Assembly (NCBI GenBank): GCA_048380335.1
Contig: DBFCCI010000034.1
Coordinates: forward strand, 5,976-69,975
Direction: 5' to 3'
DNA from: Lachnospira sp900551945
GTDB lineage: Bacteria > Bacillota > Clostridia > Lachnospirales > Lachnospiraceae
Length of the DNA stretch: 64,000 bases
Shown: in pieces, positions 52,554-62,399 of the stretch
How positions within the stretch are numbered: the first letter of the stretch is position 1
How the letters are laid out: the number at the start of each line of letters is the position of its first letter
Notes under the pieces: generated by a model
Database searches by the model: none
What the model was told of the DNA's origin: nothing
Seen by the model: only the letters and a program-made list of their open reading frames with translations
Made by a program: the position numbers and the translations under genes

Positions 52554-54417
52554 GAATATTTATAAATCAAATGGTATGAAAAAAATATTCCAGCTTTTAT
52601 TTTCGGAATACAAATGGCACTTGCTTTTCGTTATCCTAGGAATATTAGGTTCTGCCCTTGCTACTGTTAAGGGTACTTTATTTTTGCAAACTCTTATTGA
52701 TGATTATATAACACCTCTTATAAGTAGTGATAAACCTGACTTTCAGCCACTATTTCAAGCACTTCTTAAAATGGGCTGTATATACGGCGTAGGTCTTATA
52801 TGTTCATTTGCATATAACAGAATTATGGTTAATGTAGGTCAAGGCACTATGAAAAAAGTCCGTACACAGTTATTTACACACATGGAATCACTTCCTATTA
52901 AGTATTTTGATACTCATGCTCATGGTGATATTATGTCTGTGTACACAAATGATACTGATACTTTAAGACAGTTTGTTGGTATCAGCCTTCCTCAGCTTTT
53001 AAACAGCTTTATTTCTATTATAAGTGTGTTTGTAAGTATGGTAATTCTTAACATTCCTCTTACAATACTTACTGTTGCAATGGTTGTTGTAATGCTTATT
53101 TCAACACGTTTTATTGCTGGAAAGTCTGGTAAATACTTCGGTAAACAGCAACAACATCTTGGTGAAGTTAATGGCTACATTGAAGAAATGATGGGTGGCC
53201 AGAAAGTTATTAAGGTATTCTGCCATGAAGAAGAAAGTCTTAAGGAATTTCGTGTTAAAAACGAACAGCTAAGAGATAGTGCTGACAAAGCAAATGGCTA
53301 TGCTAATATCCTTATGCCTGTAATCGTTCAGCTTGGTAATGTAAGTTATGTTTTATGTGCCATAGCAGGTGGTACTCTTGCATTAAATGGCTATGCAGGA
53401 CTTACAATTGGTACACTTATATCTTTCCTTACATTAAATAAGAGCTTTAATCAGCCATTTGGTCAGATAAGCCAACAGCTTAACAGTGTTATTATGGCAC
53501 AAGCTGGTATTGATAGAATTTATACATTGTTGGATGAAGTCCCTGAAACTGATGAAGGACACGTTACTCTTGTAAATGCCAACATTGACGACAATGGAAA
53601 TATAACAGAAAGTCCTAATCACACTGGAAAATGGGCTTGGAAAGACAAAAACCCTACTACTGGTGAAACTGTATTTGAAGAACTTCGTGGTGATATCGTA
53701 TTTACTGACGTTGACTTTGGATACACTGATGAAAAAATGGTACTTCACAATATAAACCTTTTTGCACATGAAGGACAAAAGATTGCATTTGTCGGAAGTA
53801 CTGGTGCAGGTAAAACTACTATCACTAACCTTATAAACCGTTTTTATGACATTCAAAAGGGTTCTATAAAATATGATGGAATTGACATTGGTACTATTAA
53901 AAAGGCTGACCTTAGACGTAGTTTAGGAATTGTTTTACAGGATACTCACCTTTTTACTGGAACAGTTATGGATAATATTCGCTATGGTCGTCTTGACGCT
54001 ACTGATGAAGAATGTATTGCAGCGGCAAAGCTTGCTAATGCTAATTCATTTATTAAACATCTTCCAGATGGATATAACACTTTCCTTACTGGTGATGGTG
54101 CTAACCTTTCACAAGGTCAAAGACAGCTTATTGCTATTGCTAGAGCTGCTGTAGCCGACCCACCTGTGCTTATACTTGATGAAGCTACATCAAGTATTGA
54201 TACAAGAACTGAAGAACTTGTACAACGTGGTATGGACGGACTTATGAAAGGCAGAACTACTTTCGTTATTGCTCATAGACTTTCAACTATTAAAAACAGT
54301 GATTGTATTATGGTTCTTGAGCAAGGAAATATTATTGAACGTGGTAATCACGATGACCTTATAGCAGAAAAAGGAAAATACTTCCAATTATATACTGGTA
54401 TGAGTTCAAACCATTAA
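52543..54417 (+). CDS. ABC exporter subunit 2 (canonical ATPase site)
   Basis: A 624-residue partner half-transporter with six transmembrane helices. Walker A is GSTGAGKTT, the signature LSQGQRQ and Walker B VLILDEATSSID with the catalytic Glu. ATG 52543 follows GGGAGG; the longer upstream frame overlaps subunit 1 without support. An insert of about 40 polar residues (ANIDDNGNITESPNHTGKW...) precedes the ATPase domain, larger than usual and typical of the canonical subunit. It completes a MarR-controlled drug exporter. Confidence 0.93.
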   Translation: MKTKNIYKSNGMKKIFQLLFSEYKWHLLFVILGILGSALATVKGTLFLQTLIDDYITPLISSDKPDFQPLFQALLKMGCIYGVGLICSFAYNRIMVNVGQGTMKKVRTQLFTHMESLPIKYFDTHAHGDIMSVYTNDTDTLRQFVGISLPQLLNSFISIISVFVSMVILNIPLTILTVAMVVVMLISTRFIAGKSGKYFGKQQQHLGEVNGYIEEMMGGQKVIKVFCHEEESLKEFRVKNEQLRDSADKANGYANILMPVIVQLGNVSYVLCAIAGGTLALNGYAGLTIGTLISFLTLNKSFNQPFGQISQQLNSVIMAQAGIDRIYTLLDEVPETDEGHVTLVNANIDDNGNITESPNHTGKWAWKDKNPTTGETVFEELRGDIVFTDVDFGYTDEKMVLHNINLFAHEGQKIAFVGSTGAGKTTITNLINRFYDIQKGSIKYDGIDIGTIKKADLRRSLGIVLQDTHLFTGTVMDNIRYGRLDATDEECIAAAKLANANSFIKHLPDGYNTFLTGDGANLSQGQRQLIAIARAAVADPPVLILDEATSSIDTRTEELVQRGMDGLMKGRTTFVIAHRLSTIKNSDCIMVLEQGNIIERGNHDDLIAEKGKYFQLYTGMSSNH

Positions 54418-54458
54418 TTTATAACTAAATTTATAACCAATATATAACAAAAGTCACC

Positions 54459-54497
54459 CAACTTTACTCTATGTAATAGAAATGGGTGACTTTTTAG
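54459..54497 (+). terminator. Terminator of the ABC exporter operon
   Basis: AAAAGTCACCCA pairs with TGGGTGACTTTTT around a ~20-base loop, directly after the second exporter gene. Confidence 0.85.
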
Positions 54498-54757
54498 CTA
54501 TTCTAAAATAAATGACATATTAAAATATATTTCATTAGAGCATTTATTTAACAGTTTTTTTAGAATTTGGACTTAATTTAGACATATTTTATTTGTAATA
54601 TAATAACTGTTCAAAGCAATATGCTTTTAAACATACACTTTTTCATATTTGTAGTTAGAAAATTTTTGATTTTCAATCAATAATAATTTGTCCCCCCATT
54701 TTATTATTGATAATGCTACAACAATAATTTCCCCCTCCCTATTAAATTAATAGAGAA

Positions 54758-54807
54758 GAAAAAGGTGATATACAGTATTCCAATCTACTGTGTATCACCT
54801 TTTTTCT
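54758..54807. terminator. Bidirectional terminator in the 600-base gap before the DUF2798 gene
   Basis: AAAAAGGTGATA-CAGTA pairs with TACTG-TATCACCTTTTTT, with A and T tracts on both sides. The rest of 54498-55018 is AT-rich with C-runs (CCCCCC near 54695 and 54731) and shows no gene I can support. Confidence 0.75.
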
Positions 54808-55018
54808 ATGTCTTATATTAATTACTATCAAAATAAAATACAATTTTCTACTTGCAATTTTACTAAAGATGTGATAATATATTTCAGCAATTAAATAACT
54901 TATGGTATAAATTGGAAACGACACAGGTGCTTATCTGATAACGAACAACACTTATGTCTTTTCTTGCGCCCATTTTTAATATTTTACTATTTATTTTTAC
55001 TAAAAGGAGATTAAATTT

Positions 55019-55477
55019 ATGCCAAAAACTAAGTTTCAAAATGTAATTTTTACCGCCATGATGTCTTTTCTTATGGTTTATGTAATGATTTGTTACAACA
55101 TAAGCCTTAATACTGGTGGTATGTCTAACCAAGTATTTCTACTTGCTTTCCATGAATTAATTATTATGTGGCCTGCCGCTTTTATTTTAGAATTTTTTAT
55201 TGTTGATAAACTTGCTCATATGATAGCATTTAAGATTGTAACACCTAATGACAGACCATTTGCTATTACTGTTGCAATATCAATTGCCATCATTTGCATT
55301 ATGTGTCCAATTATGAGTTTTATTGCAACATTGCTCTTTAAAAATGCTGGTGTTGAATTTTTTGCTGTATGGTTTAAAACAACATTTTTAAATTTCCCAG
55401 TTGCATTCTTTTGGCAACTTTGCTACTGTGGCCCATTAATAAGATTAATATTTAGAAGTATTTTTAAGAATAATTAA
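55019..55477 (+). CDS. DUF2798 family membrane protein
   Basis: A 152-residue protein with four transmembrane helices arranged as two similar halves, each starting near a KFQNVIFTAMMSFLMVYVM / RPFAITVAISIAIICIMCPIMSF type helix. DUF2798 members occur in one- and two-repeat forms and have no known activity. ATG 55019 follows AAAAGGAG. Confidence 0.82.
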   Translation: MPKTKFQNVIFTAMMSFLMVYVMICYNISLNTGGMSNQVFLLAFHELIIMWPAAFILEFFIVDKLAHMIAFKIVTPNDRPFAITVAISIAIICIMCPIMSFIATLLFKNAGVEFFAVWFKTTFLNFPVAFFWQLCYCGPLIRLIFRSIFKNN

Positions 55478-55485
55478 TACATAAA

Positions 55486-55535
55486 AAGCCCGCTATCTGC
55501 TATAAAATTAAGCAAATAACGGGCTTGTGTTTTAT
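55486..55535. terminator. Bidirectional terminator between DUF2798 gene and ilvN
   Basis: AAGCCCGcTATcTGCT pairs with AGCAaATAaCGGGCTT. A and T tracts flank it, and it lies between convergent genes with its right edge at the ilvN stop. Confidence 0.8.
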
Positions 55536-56050
55536 CTATCAGTTCTTGTAACTGATTCTATTGCTACACTTCCTCCACGAACTACTTCTATTCTGTTAAG
55601 AAAAGCTTTTGAGAATAACTTTACAAGTTCGTTGTTTTTAGACTCTGTGTTTACACACTCTATAAGAATACTATTTCTATCGTAGTCAACAACTTTAAGT
55701 CCAAATACACGTTCCATTCTAAATACTTCTTCTTTATCTCTTTCAGTACATTTATTAACTTTAATAAACATAATTTCCTTCATATTAATTGAAATATCAG
55801 AAAGGTCTATTACCTTGATTACTTCCACACTTCTATTCAACTGCTTTTTTATCTGTTCAAATGTAATATCATCACTTGTTACACTTATTGTCATTCTTGA
55901 TACAGTTGGGTCTTCTGTAACACCTACTGTTAAGCTATCTAAGTTGTAAGATTTACCTGAAAAAAGCCCTGAAATCTTAGCAAGAACACCGATATCATTT
56001 TCTACAAATAATGAAATCCATCTTTTACTTGTGTTATTAGTCTTATTCAT
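55532..56050 (-). CDS. ilvN: Acetolactate synthase, small regulatory subunit
   Basis: A 172-residue protein with an N-terminal ACT domain (WISLFVENDIGVLAKISGLFSGKSYNLDSLTVG) and a C-terminal ALS-small domain. It activates the large subunit and gives valine feedback inhibition. It lies 44 bases after ilvB in the same transcript. Confidence 0.94.
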   Translation of the reverse strand: MNKTNNTSKRWISLFVENDIGVLAKISGLFSGKSYNLDSLTVGVTEDPTVSRMTISVTSDDITFEQIKKQLNRSVEVIKVIDLSDISINMKEIMFIKVNKCTERDKEEVFRMERVFGLKVVDYDRNSILIECVNTESKNNELVKLFSKAFLNRIEVVRGGSVAIESVTRTDR

Positions 56051-56094
56051 ATATTTCTCACTTTCATTATTATTTATAAATTCTTGTTACACTA

Positions 56095-57822
56095 TTAACA
56101 ATCCATTATCATTTCATTAAGAGGCTTTCCACCTGGAACCATTGGAGATACATTGGCTTCTCTCTCAATAATAAATTCAATAATTGTAGGAGCATTTTTA
56201 TGTGAATCAGCATAGTCAAATGCTTTGTCAATATCTTCTTCACTTGTTACTCTGATACCATAAGCATCATAGCTTTCTGCAAGTTTTACAAAGTCAGGAG
56301 TGTACTTTGGACAACAAGTATCTTTCTTTGTACAATTGCGCTCACAGCTTCTTCTATAACGCAAACAAGTGCTTGAATATCTCTTATTAAAGAATAACTC
56401 CTGCCACTGTCTTACATTGCCAAGATATCCGTTATTAAATACACAAAGTACAAGTGGAAGCTCTAATGCTACGGCTGTTGCCATTTCTTGAATGTTCATC
56501 TGCATACCACCATCTCCAGATATGCAGATTACTGTCTTTTCTGGATTACCAAGCTTTGCACCGATTGCGGCTGGAAGTCCATATCCCATTGTACCAAGCC
56601 CCCCTGATGTAAGGAGCTGTCTATTTTCATCTAATTCAAGATATTGTGTAGTCCATAACTGGTTCTGACCAACATCTGTTGTAACTATTGAATTGGTATA
56701 TCTTTCGTTTATCTTTCTTATAATCTTTTCTGGTGTAAGTCCTTCATATCTATCCATATTAATTGGATATTTATTCTTCCACTCTGTTACCTGTTCAACC
56801 CATTTCTCAGCATTTACTACTGGCTTTACATTTTCATTTAACTTTTCAATCGCAAGCTTTGCATCAGCAACAATTGGAATATCTACAACGATATTTTTAG
56901 AAATAGAAGCTGCGTCTATATCTATATGTATAATAGTGGCATTTTTGGCAAATTCACTAATCTTTCCTGTAATTCTATCATTAAATCGTGTTCCTATTGA
57001 AAATAGCACATCACATTCACTAACAGCATGATTTGCGGCATAACTTCCATGTATTCCGATATTTCCCATATAGAGTGGGTGATTTGTTGAAATAGCACCT
57101 TTACCCATAATTGTTGTTATTACTGGTACGCCTGTTGTTTCGGCAAGCTGTGTCATTTCCTTTTGAGCATGGGCTATATTTACACCACCACCAATTAAGA
57201 ATAATGGCTTTTTAGCTTTGCTTAATATATCTACTGCCTTTTTTATCTGTCCCATGTGTACGCCTTCATTTGGCTTATATCCTCTAATACTTACTGTATC
57301 AGGATATTCGTCTGTACCTAATGCTTGCTGTATGTCTTTTGGAAGGTCGATTACTACTGGGCCTGGGCGACCTGTTCTTGCTATATAAAAGGCTTTTTTT
57401 ATAATCTTTGGAAGTTCTTCTCTATTTCTTACTGTAACAGCATATTTACAAATACTTCTTGTAATTCCTACGATATCAACTTCCTGAAAAGCATCATTTC
57501 CTAATAAATTAAGTGGCACTTGACCTGTAAAGCATACAAGTGGCACACTATCATAATTAGCTGTTGCTATTCCTGTTACTAGATTAGTTGCTCCCGGACC
57601 ACTTGTAACAAGGCACACACCTACTTTTCCTGTTGAACGTGCATAAGCGTCTGCGGCGTGTATTAATGCCTGTTCGTGACGTGGAAGTATTACATCTATA
57701 TCGTCTTGTTCGTATAATGCGTCAAACAAATCTATTGCCTGACCGCCTGGATATCCAAAAAGTGTATCCACGCCTTCTTCTTTTAAAGCTTTTACAAATA
57801 ATTCTGTTCCTTTAATTTTCAC
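56095..57822 (-). CDS. ilvB: Acetolactate synthase, large subunit
   Basis: The 575-residue ThDP enzyme makes acetolactate or acetohydroxybutyrate for branched-chain amino acids. It has the catalytic Glu in PRHEQ (Glu 50), the ThDP motif GDGGMQMNIQEMATAV (about 437-452), and the FAD-domain GRPGPVVIDLPKD. Unusual is a cysteine-rich stretch at about 486-504 (CLRYRRSCERNCTKKDTCC) in the mobile loop region near the active site, where most homologues carry few cysteines. It is first in ilvBN behind a T-box. No ilvC, ilvD or leu genes are nearby. Confidence 0.95.
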   Translation of the reverse strand: MKIKGTELFVKALKEEGVDTLFGYPGGQAIDLFDALYEQDDIDVILPRHEQALIHAADAYARSTGKVGVCLVTSGPGATNLVTGIATANYDSVPLVCFTGQVPLNLLGNDAFQEVDIVGITRSICKYAVTVRNREELPKIIKKAFYIARTGRPGPVVIDLPKDIQQALGTDEYPDTVSIRGYKPNEGVHMGQIKKAVDILSKAKKPLFLIGGGVNIAHAQKEMTQLAETTGVPVITTIMGKGAISTNHPLYMGNIGIHGSYAANHAVSECDVLFSIGTRFNDRITGKISEFAKNATIIHIDIDAASISKNIVVDIPIVADAKLAIEKLNENVKPVVNAEKWVEQVTEWKNKYPINMDRYEGLTPEKIIRKINERYTNSIVTTDVGQNQLWTTQYLELDENRQLLTSGGLGTMGYGLPAAIGAKLGNPEKTVICISGDGGMQMNIQEMATAVALELPLVLCVFNNGYLGNVRQWQELFFNKRYSSTCLRYRRSCERNCTKKDTCCPKYTPDFVKLAESYDAYGIRVTSEEDIDKAFDYADSHKNAPTIIEFIIEREANVSPMVPGGKPLNEMIMDC

Positions 57823-57835
57823 AGCTTCTACCTCC

Positions 57836-58113
57836 TAAAAAAAACCCTAAGCCGATAAATCAGCTTAGGGCGAATAAATATCCGTGTTACCACCTAAATT
57901 CAAAGAATAAATCTTTGCTCTTAATATTAGTACAGAAATCTCGATACTAATTCCCTTATAACGTAGGGACAATACGTTGACATCTAATAAAATTGATATG
58001 TGATTAATCAATACCAATTCGTTCAAGCCACTGCTCAAAGGCTACTTCCATATTCCCGAAATAAAGACTCTCACCAACCGTCTTCTCTCTGAAATTCAAA
58101 GAAAATGTACTCC
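57836..58113 (-). promoter_or_regulatory. T-box leader of ilvBN, probably tRNA-Val
   Basis: On the minus strand the leader starts with AGAGAGAAGACGGTTGGTGAGAG (stem I), has the antiterminator box TAGGTGGTAACACGGAT (57896-57880) and a terminator CCCTAAGC/GCTTAGGG followed by T8 (57836-57871). By alignment with the trp leader in this window (AATGGACC), the specifier is GTA in GAAGTAGCC (58045-58043), a Val codon. That fits valine starvation control of acetolactate synthase. Specifier reading is by eye. Confidence 0.9.
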
Positions 58114-58208
58114 TCCTTGTCACTGCATTTACTTTATTAAATAAATATTATCATTATAATTATTTTATGTCAACCTTGAGTTTTTATGGTTTGTAAAGAT
58201 AATATAAT

Positions 58209-59969
58209 TTAGTTTAAAATTTTGTCTAGCATATATACTCTGTTAAATGGAAATGAAAAATAATATCCATCTACAAAATCTTTTGTCATTTCTATTACTT
58301 CTTTGGCTATTTGTATTCCTACTTTTTCACCTTCTTCTTTTGGGGCATTTTCACTGTATCTATTGATAATTTCATCAGTTACATTTATTCCTGTCATTTC
58401 ATTTTTCATAAAAATTGCATTTTTGTAACTTACAAGTGGCATTATACCACAGAGTATTTTGGCATTTGTTTCATTTTTTATCAATCTTATATTATCAACG
58501 TCTGCTTTTGTAAAGGCAGGTTGTGTGAAGAAAAATGTTGCTCCTGCCTCCATTTTTTTCTTTACTCTTTTTATTTCTACATCAAGATTTCTTCTTGTGT
58601 GATTAATAGCTCCACCGTATACTAGAGGTGATGTACTAAACTGGTCTTCATTCATATCTCTAATTATCTTCATAAGTCCCACTGAGTCAAAGTTAAATAC
58701 TGACTTTATCGACTGTCGCATAACTGATGGAATTGGGTCACCTGTAATAACTAGGAAGTTATTAATATTATTAATATGTGCGCCTAATAGCTGCGAACGT
58801 ATTGCAATAGCATTTTTATCACGACAACATAAGTGTGGCATTACACAAATTCCTGTTTCTCTTTGTACTTTTTCTGCCATAAGAACTGCGTCTGCTCTTG
58901 TTCTACCCGATGGTGAGTCTGGAAATGTAAGGACATCAACACCACTTTCTTTAAGGCTGTGTGCTGCTTCCATAAGTTTGTTATCATCAGAACCAAGTGG
59001 CGGTGCAAGTTCAACGGCAATTAGTTTTTCTCCATTAGTTTTATCTTTATAAAAAGCATTGTTTTTAATATGTTTTTTCTTAACTGAAATATTATCTTCG
59101 CTATTATAAAATACTTTTTCTCTTGTTACTTCAAGTTTATCTGATATTTTTTTAATATACTCGGGTGTTGTTCCACAGCAACCGCCTACTATATCAACAC
59201 CAAGATTTGCAATATCACATATCTTATCAGCAAAATACTTCTTATTGTCATTCATAAACAACATTCTATTGCCAACATTATGCGGATAGCCTGAATTAGG
59301 AAGTGCTGTTATATACTTTGTAGTTTCAAGGTTCATTTGTGATAATAATGTATACATATGACCTGGGCCTACTCCACAGTTAAAACCTACTGCGTCTATA
59401 TCTTTTTCTTCAAATGCTTCTAAAAGAAGTCTTCTTGAACTTAAACCTACATTGCTATATCCGAACTGATTAATTGTAAACTGAACTATTACAAAAATAT
59501 CTGAATGTTCTTTAATATAGTGTATTGCTGGGATTATATCATCTATTGATGGAAATGTTTCAAATATAATTGCGTCGACTTTATTATTTATAAATGTATC
59601 TACTATTTTTATGTATTCTTCAATTGCCATGTGCTGAGTATTGTTATCATATACTATTGGCCCAATATCACCTGCTATAAATGCTGCATCTCCTACTGTA
59701 TCTGTTGCAATTTTGCAAGCTTTCGTTATATTTTTCACAACACCTTCTATGCTACATTTTAACATTGCTGTATTACTTGCAAATGTATTTGTTCTTATAA
59801 GCTTTGCCCCTGCACTGAGGTATTCAAGATGTATATTAGCAATTCTATCTGGGTGGGCTGTATTCATATGCTCTGGAATTTCTTGTGTATCGTATTTTGC
59901 TGAATAATATGTTCCCATTGCCCCGTCACACACTAATCTATTGTGTTTTAAATATTCTTTTAATGTCAT
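58209..59969 (-). CDS. Homocysteine S-methyltransferase / methylenetetrahydrofolate reductase fusion
   Basis: The N-terminal ~290 residues are a homocysteine S-methyltransferase with the zinc cysteines (NCGVGPGH and VGGCCGTTPE) and the DGAMGT start. The C-terminal ~280 residues are a MetF-type methylenetetrahydrofolate reductase (TFPDSPSGRTRADAVLMA, HLCCRDKN, FFFTQPAF). The arrangement is that of YitJ-type bifunctional proteins, which feed methyl groups to methionine synthesis. ATG 59969 follows GAGGA; the ATG at 59984 overlaps that site. No SAM riboswitch is seen upstream. Confidence 0.92.
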   Translation of the reverse strand: MTLKEYLKHNRLVCDGAMGTYYSAKYDTQEIPEHMNTAHPDRIANIHLEYLSAGAKLIRTNTFASNTAMLKCSIEGVVKNITKACKIATDTVGDAAFIAGDIGPIVYDNNTQHMAIEEYIKIVDTFINNKVDAIIFETFPSIDDIIPAIHYIKEHSDIFVIVQFTINQFGYSNVGLSSRRLLLEAFEEKDIDAVGFNCGVGPGHMYTLLSQMNLETTKYITALPNSGYPHNVGNRMLFMNDNKKYFADKICDIANLGVDIVGGCCGTTPEYIKKISDKLEVTREKVFYNSEDNISVKKKHIKNNAFYKDKTNGEKLIAVELAPPLGSDDNKLMEAAHSLKESGVDVLTFPDSPSGRTRADAVLMAEKVQRETGICVMPHLCCRDKNAIAIRSQLLGAHINNINNFLVITGDPIPSVMRQSIKSVFNFDSVGLMKIIRDMNEDQFSTSPLVYGGAINHTRRNLDVEIKRVKKKMEAGATFFFTQPAFTKADVDNIRLIKNETNAKILCGIMPLVSYKNAIFMKNEMTGINVTDEIINRYSENAPKEEGEKVGIQIAKEVIEMTKDFVDGYYFSFPFNRVYMLDKILN

Positions 59970-60146
59970 GTTACTTATCCTCATTTCTGCACTTTTTAAA
60001 TATTGTACTGTATTTATAGTTTTTAATTTCGCACTATCTTTGTATCTATATTATCACATTAAAAGATACTGGTCAAAAGTACTTTGACAGCTTATGTATA
60101 AAATGATAAAATTTGTTTTATTATTATGATACGGAGGTAATTAAAT

Positions 60147-61304
60147 ATGGAGTTAAGTATTTATTTGAAACCAATCTTGTCAGCTTGTTATATATTTCCA
60201 TTTCTTGCCGGACTTTTTACATTACCGTATGTAATATTTCAATATAGAAAATATGGTTCAATTCTTATACTTCGTGTTGCTATTGTATATACCTTTATTT
60301 TTTATATGATGACTTCATATTTTATGACTATACTACCACTTCCACCAGTTGATTCGGTGACAGCGGATACTGCAAGTGTTTTACTTACGCCTTTTGACGC
60401 ATTTTATAATTGGAAAGCAACGAGTGGGATTGATTTTTCTGACCCATCAACATATCTTCACTCTTTGAAAAATGAATATTTTCTTCAAATATTTTTTAAT
60501 ATATTCTTGTTGTTTCCATTTGGAGTGTATCTTCGTTATTATTTTAACAGAAAATGGTATCAAGTAATTGTTTTATCTTTCTTATATAGTTTATTTTTTG
60601 AACTTACACAGCTAAGTGGACTTTATGGAATTTATCCTTATCCGTATAGATTTTTTGAAGTTGATGATTTGATATGTAATACTTTAGGTGGTTTTTTAGG
60701 ATTTTTGTGTACACCTCTTTTATTATTTATGTTGCCAGACAGAAAAAGGCTTGATGATATATCTTATGAAAAGGGAACTCATGTTACTATTTTTAGGCGT
60801 ATGCTTGCATTATCGTTTGACATGGCAATTATTGGAATAAGTTATATTTTGCTTATTAAAAAGACGTATATTTCAACTATTCTTCCAGAGTATGCACATG
60901 GGCTTATTATTCCATTTTTAGCTTTTATTTATTTTACTTTGACTACACTTATTTTTAGGGGATATACTTTGGGTAAGTTTATTGTTAAGATTAGGATTGT
61001 TAATGAAGATGGCTCGAAAGCTCCTTTTCATATGCTAGTTATTAGAAATGCTATTCTTTATCTTTTATTGCTTCCTAGTATTATTTACAGTGCTTCTCTT
61101 ATTGAATATATTGATACTATTACTAATTCTACGAAGCAGTTTTTTGCTTTTATTGGGATTTCTATTCTTATGGCTATTGCGGTGTATTTTGCGCTTAATA
61201 TGTTGAGTTGTTTTGTTAAGAAACAAGTGCAATTTAAGTATGATAAGATTTGTCATCTTATGGTTGTAAGTACGGTTAGAAATCATAGTTCTGATGATGA
61301 TTAA
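60147..61304 (+). CDS. VanZ-RDD membrane protein
   Basis: A 385-residue membrane protein. The N-terminal ~190 residues are a VanZ-like domain (FNIFLLFPFGVYLRYYF...FFELTQLSGLYGIYPYPYRFFEVDDLICNTLGGFLGF) and the C-terminal ~170 residues an RDD domain (RRMLALSFDMAIIGISYILL, TLGKFIVKIRIVNEDGSKA). About eight transmembrane segments are predicted. VanZ-type proteins are linked to low-level glycopeptide or lipoglycopeptide resistance and envelope stress; RDD domains are seen in transporters. Combined function is unknown. ATG 60147 follows CGGAGGT. Confidence 0.88.
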   Translation: MELSIYLKPILSACYIFPFLAGLFTLPYVIFQYRKYGSILILRVAIVYTFIFYMMTSYFMTILPLPPVDSVTADTASVLLTPFDAFYNWKATSGIDFSDPSTYLHSLKNEYFLQIFFNIFLLFPFGVYLRYYFNRKWYQVIVLSFLYSLFFELTQLSGLYGIYPYPYRFFEVDDLICNTLGGFLGFLCTPLLLFMLPDRKRLDDISYEKGTHVTIFRRMLALSFDMAIIGISYILLIKKTYISTILPEYAHGLIIPFLAFIYFTLTTLIFRGYTLGKFIVKIRIVNEDGSKAPFHMLVIRNAILYLLLLPSIIYSASLIEYIDTITNSTKQFFAFIGISILMAIAVYFALNMLSCFVKKQVQFKYDKICHLMVVSTVRNHSSDDD

Positions 61305-61320
61305 GGGGTGTTTTACAGAG

Positions 61321-61404
61321 AAAATCAGATGGGATATTTTTTAGCTGATAGATAACAGCTAAGCTTTTACTATATACTATAAAATATCCTATCTGATTTT
61401 TTCT
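61321..61404. terminator. Long hairpin after the VanZ-RDD gene
   Basis: AAAATCAGAT-GGATATTTT pairs with AAAATATCC-ATCTGATTTTTT around an inner hairpin TTAGCTG...CAGCTAA. The T tract on the plus strand indicates a terminator for the VanZ-RDD gene. Confidence 0.75.
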
Positions 61405-61570
61405 TACCTGAACACTTTCAATAATACTTAAATAATCAATATTTGTTGAGTTTTTGTATACTATATCTTAAAATATTAAAGTTTTTCTAAAACACAAGTA
61501 AATATTATTAATATAATTTTATTTATACTTAAAGATTTGTGGATAACTGAAAATAAAACAATTTTATAAT

Positions 61571-61653
61571 ATAACTCCCACCTTTATTATATGCAGCTAC
61601 TCTCCATAGCAAACTATGGAGCTTCACTTAAGTTACAACAAAGGGGGAGTTAT
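61571..61653 (-). terminator. Large stem-loop after the kinase-like gene
   Basis: ATAACTCCCACCTTT pairs with AAGGGGGAGTTAT, enclosing a second hairpin CTCCATAGCAAACTATGGAG. It lies just after the stop of the kinase-like gene at 61661. The inner hairpin is closely similar to the one at 63868, so it may derive from a mobile element end. Confidence 0.65.
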
Positions 61654-61660
61654 GTTTATT

Positions 61661-62269
61661 TTATTTACTCATTCTTTCGTTGACGTAATCATTGATTATT
61701 TTTACGGTCTTTTCTACTCCTAGTGGGGCTGAGTTGATTGTTAGGTCGTAGTTTCTTGCGTCACCCCATTTTGTATTACAGAAGTAGTTGTGGTAATTTT
61801 TTCTATTTTTATCATGTCTTTTGATTTTTTCTGTCGCCTGTGATGAATTGAGATTGTATAACTTCATAATTCTTGCAATTCGCTCCTGCATATTGGCTCT
61901 TATAAAAATAGGTATAAATTCGCAATCTTCATTTATTACGTCTTTTAACTTTTCTTCTGAACATCTACCAACGATTACAAAAGACTCTTTTGATTTAACC
62001 TTTTCTCTCATATATTCAAACTGCATTTCTGCTACTATTTCTTGTGGTGAATTGCTAAAGCCTCTTACTGTTTTTGATACACCAAATCTTTTAGGAACTT
62101 CATCGTATTTTGCAAGATTATTTTCTTTAAAATTCTTACTTTTTACAACTTCATCTAATAAATTTCTATCATATAGATTAAGCCCTAACACTTTAGCTAA
62201 ATCAACTGCAATTTCGTGACCACCACTTCCATATTCACGACTTATTGATATAACAAGTTGTTTCGCCAT
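61661..62269 (-). CDS. Cytidylate kinase-like family protein
   Basis: A 202-residue P-loop kinase of the AAA_26/Cmk-like family. The N-terminus ISREYGSGGHEIAVDLAKVLGLNLYDRNLLDEV has the modified GSGG P-loop, followed by SFVIVGRCSEEKLKD and the RIMKLYNLNSSQATEKIKRHDKNRKNYHNYF motif typical of this group. These proteins are widespread in clostridia; the substrate is not established. ATG 62269 follows GGAGG. Confidence 0.85.
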   Translation of the reverse strand: MAKQLVISISREYGSGGHEIAVDLAKVLGLNLYDRNLLDEVVKSKNFKENNLAKYDEVPKRFGVSKTVRGFSNSPQEIVAEMQFEYMREKVKSKESFVIVGRCSEEKLKDVINEDCEFIPIFIRANMQERIARIMKLYNLNSSQATEKIKRHDKNRKNYHNYFCNTKWGDARNYDLTINSAPLGVEKTVKIINDYVNERMSK

Positions 62270-62399
62270 AATAACCTCCAATAAAATATTAAATTAAATA
62301 TAATAAATGTATAATTCATATTAAAATCTAAAAAGTGAAGCAAATATTCGCAATGTGTTCACATAATAAATGTAGTGAACTTGTCTAATAATATTAATA

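Noticed and set aside
54884..55132. Minus-strand 82-residue ORF upstream of and overlapping the DUF2798 gene
   Set aside because: No supportable start site, and it overlaps a gene with a strong ribosome binding site and clear family match.
58114..60146. SAM riboswitch upstream of the homocysteine methyltransferase/MTHFR fusion
   Set aside because: The leader between 59970 and 60146 is short and AT-rich with no S-box core or terminator.
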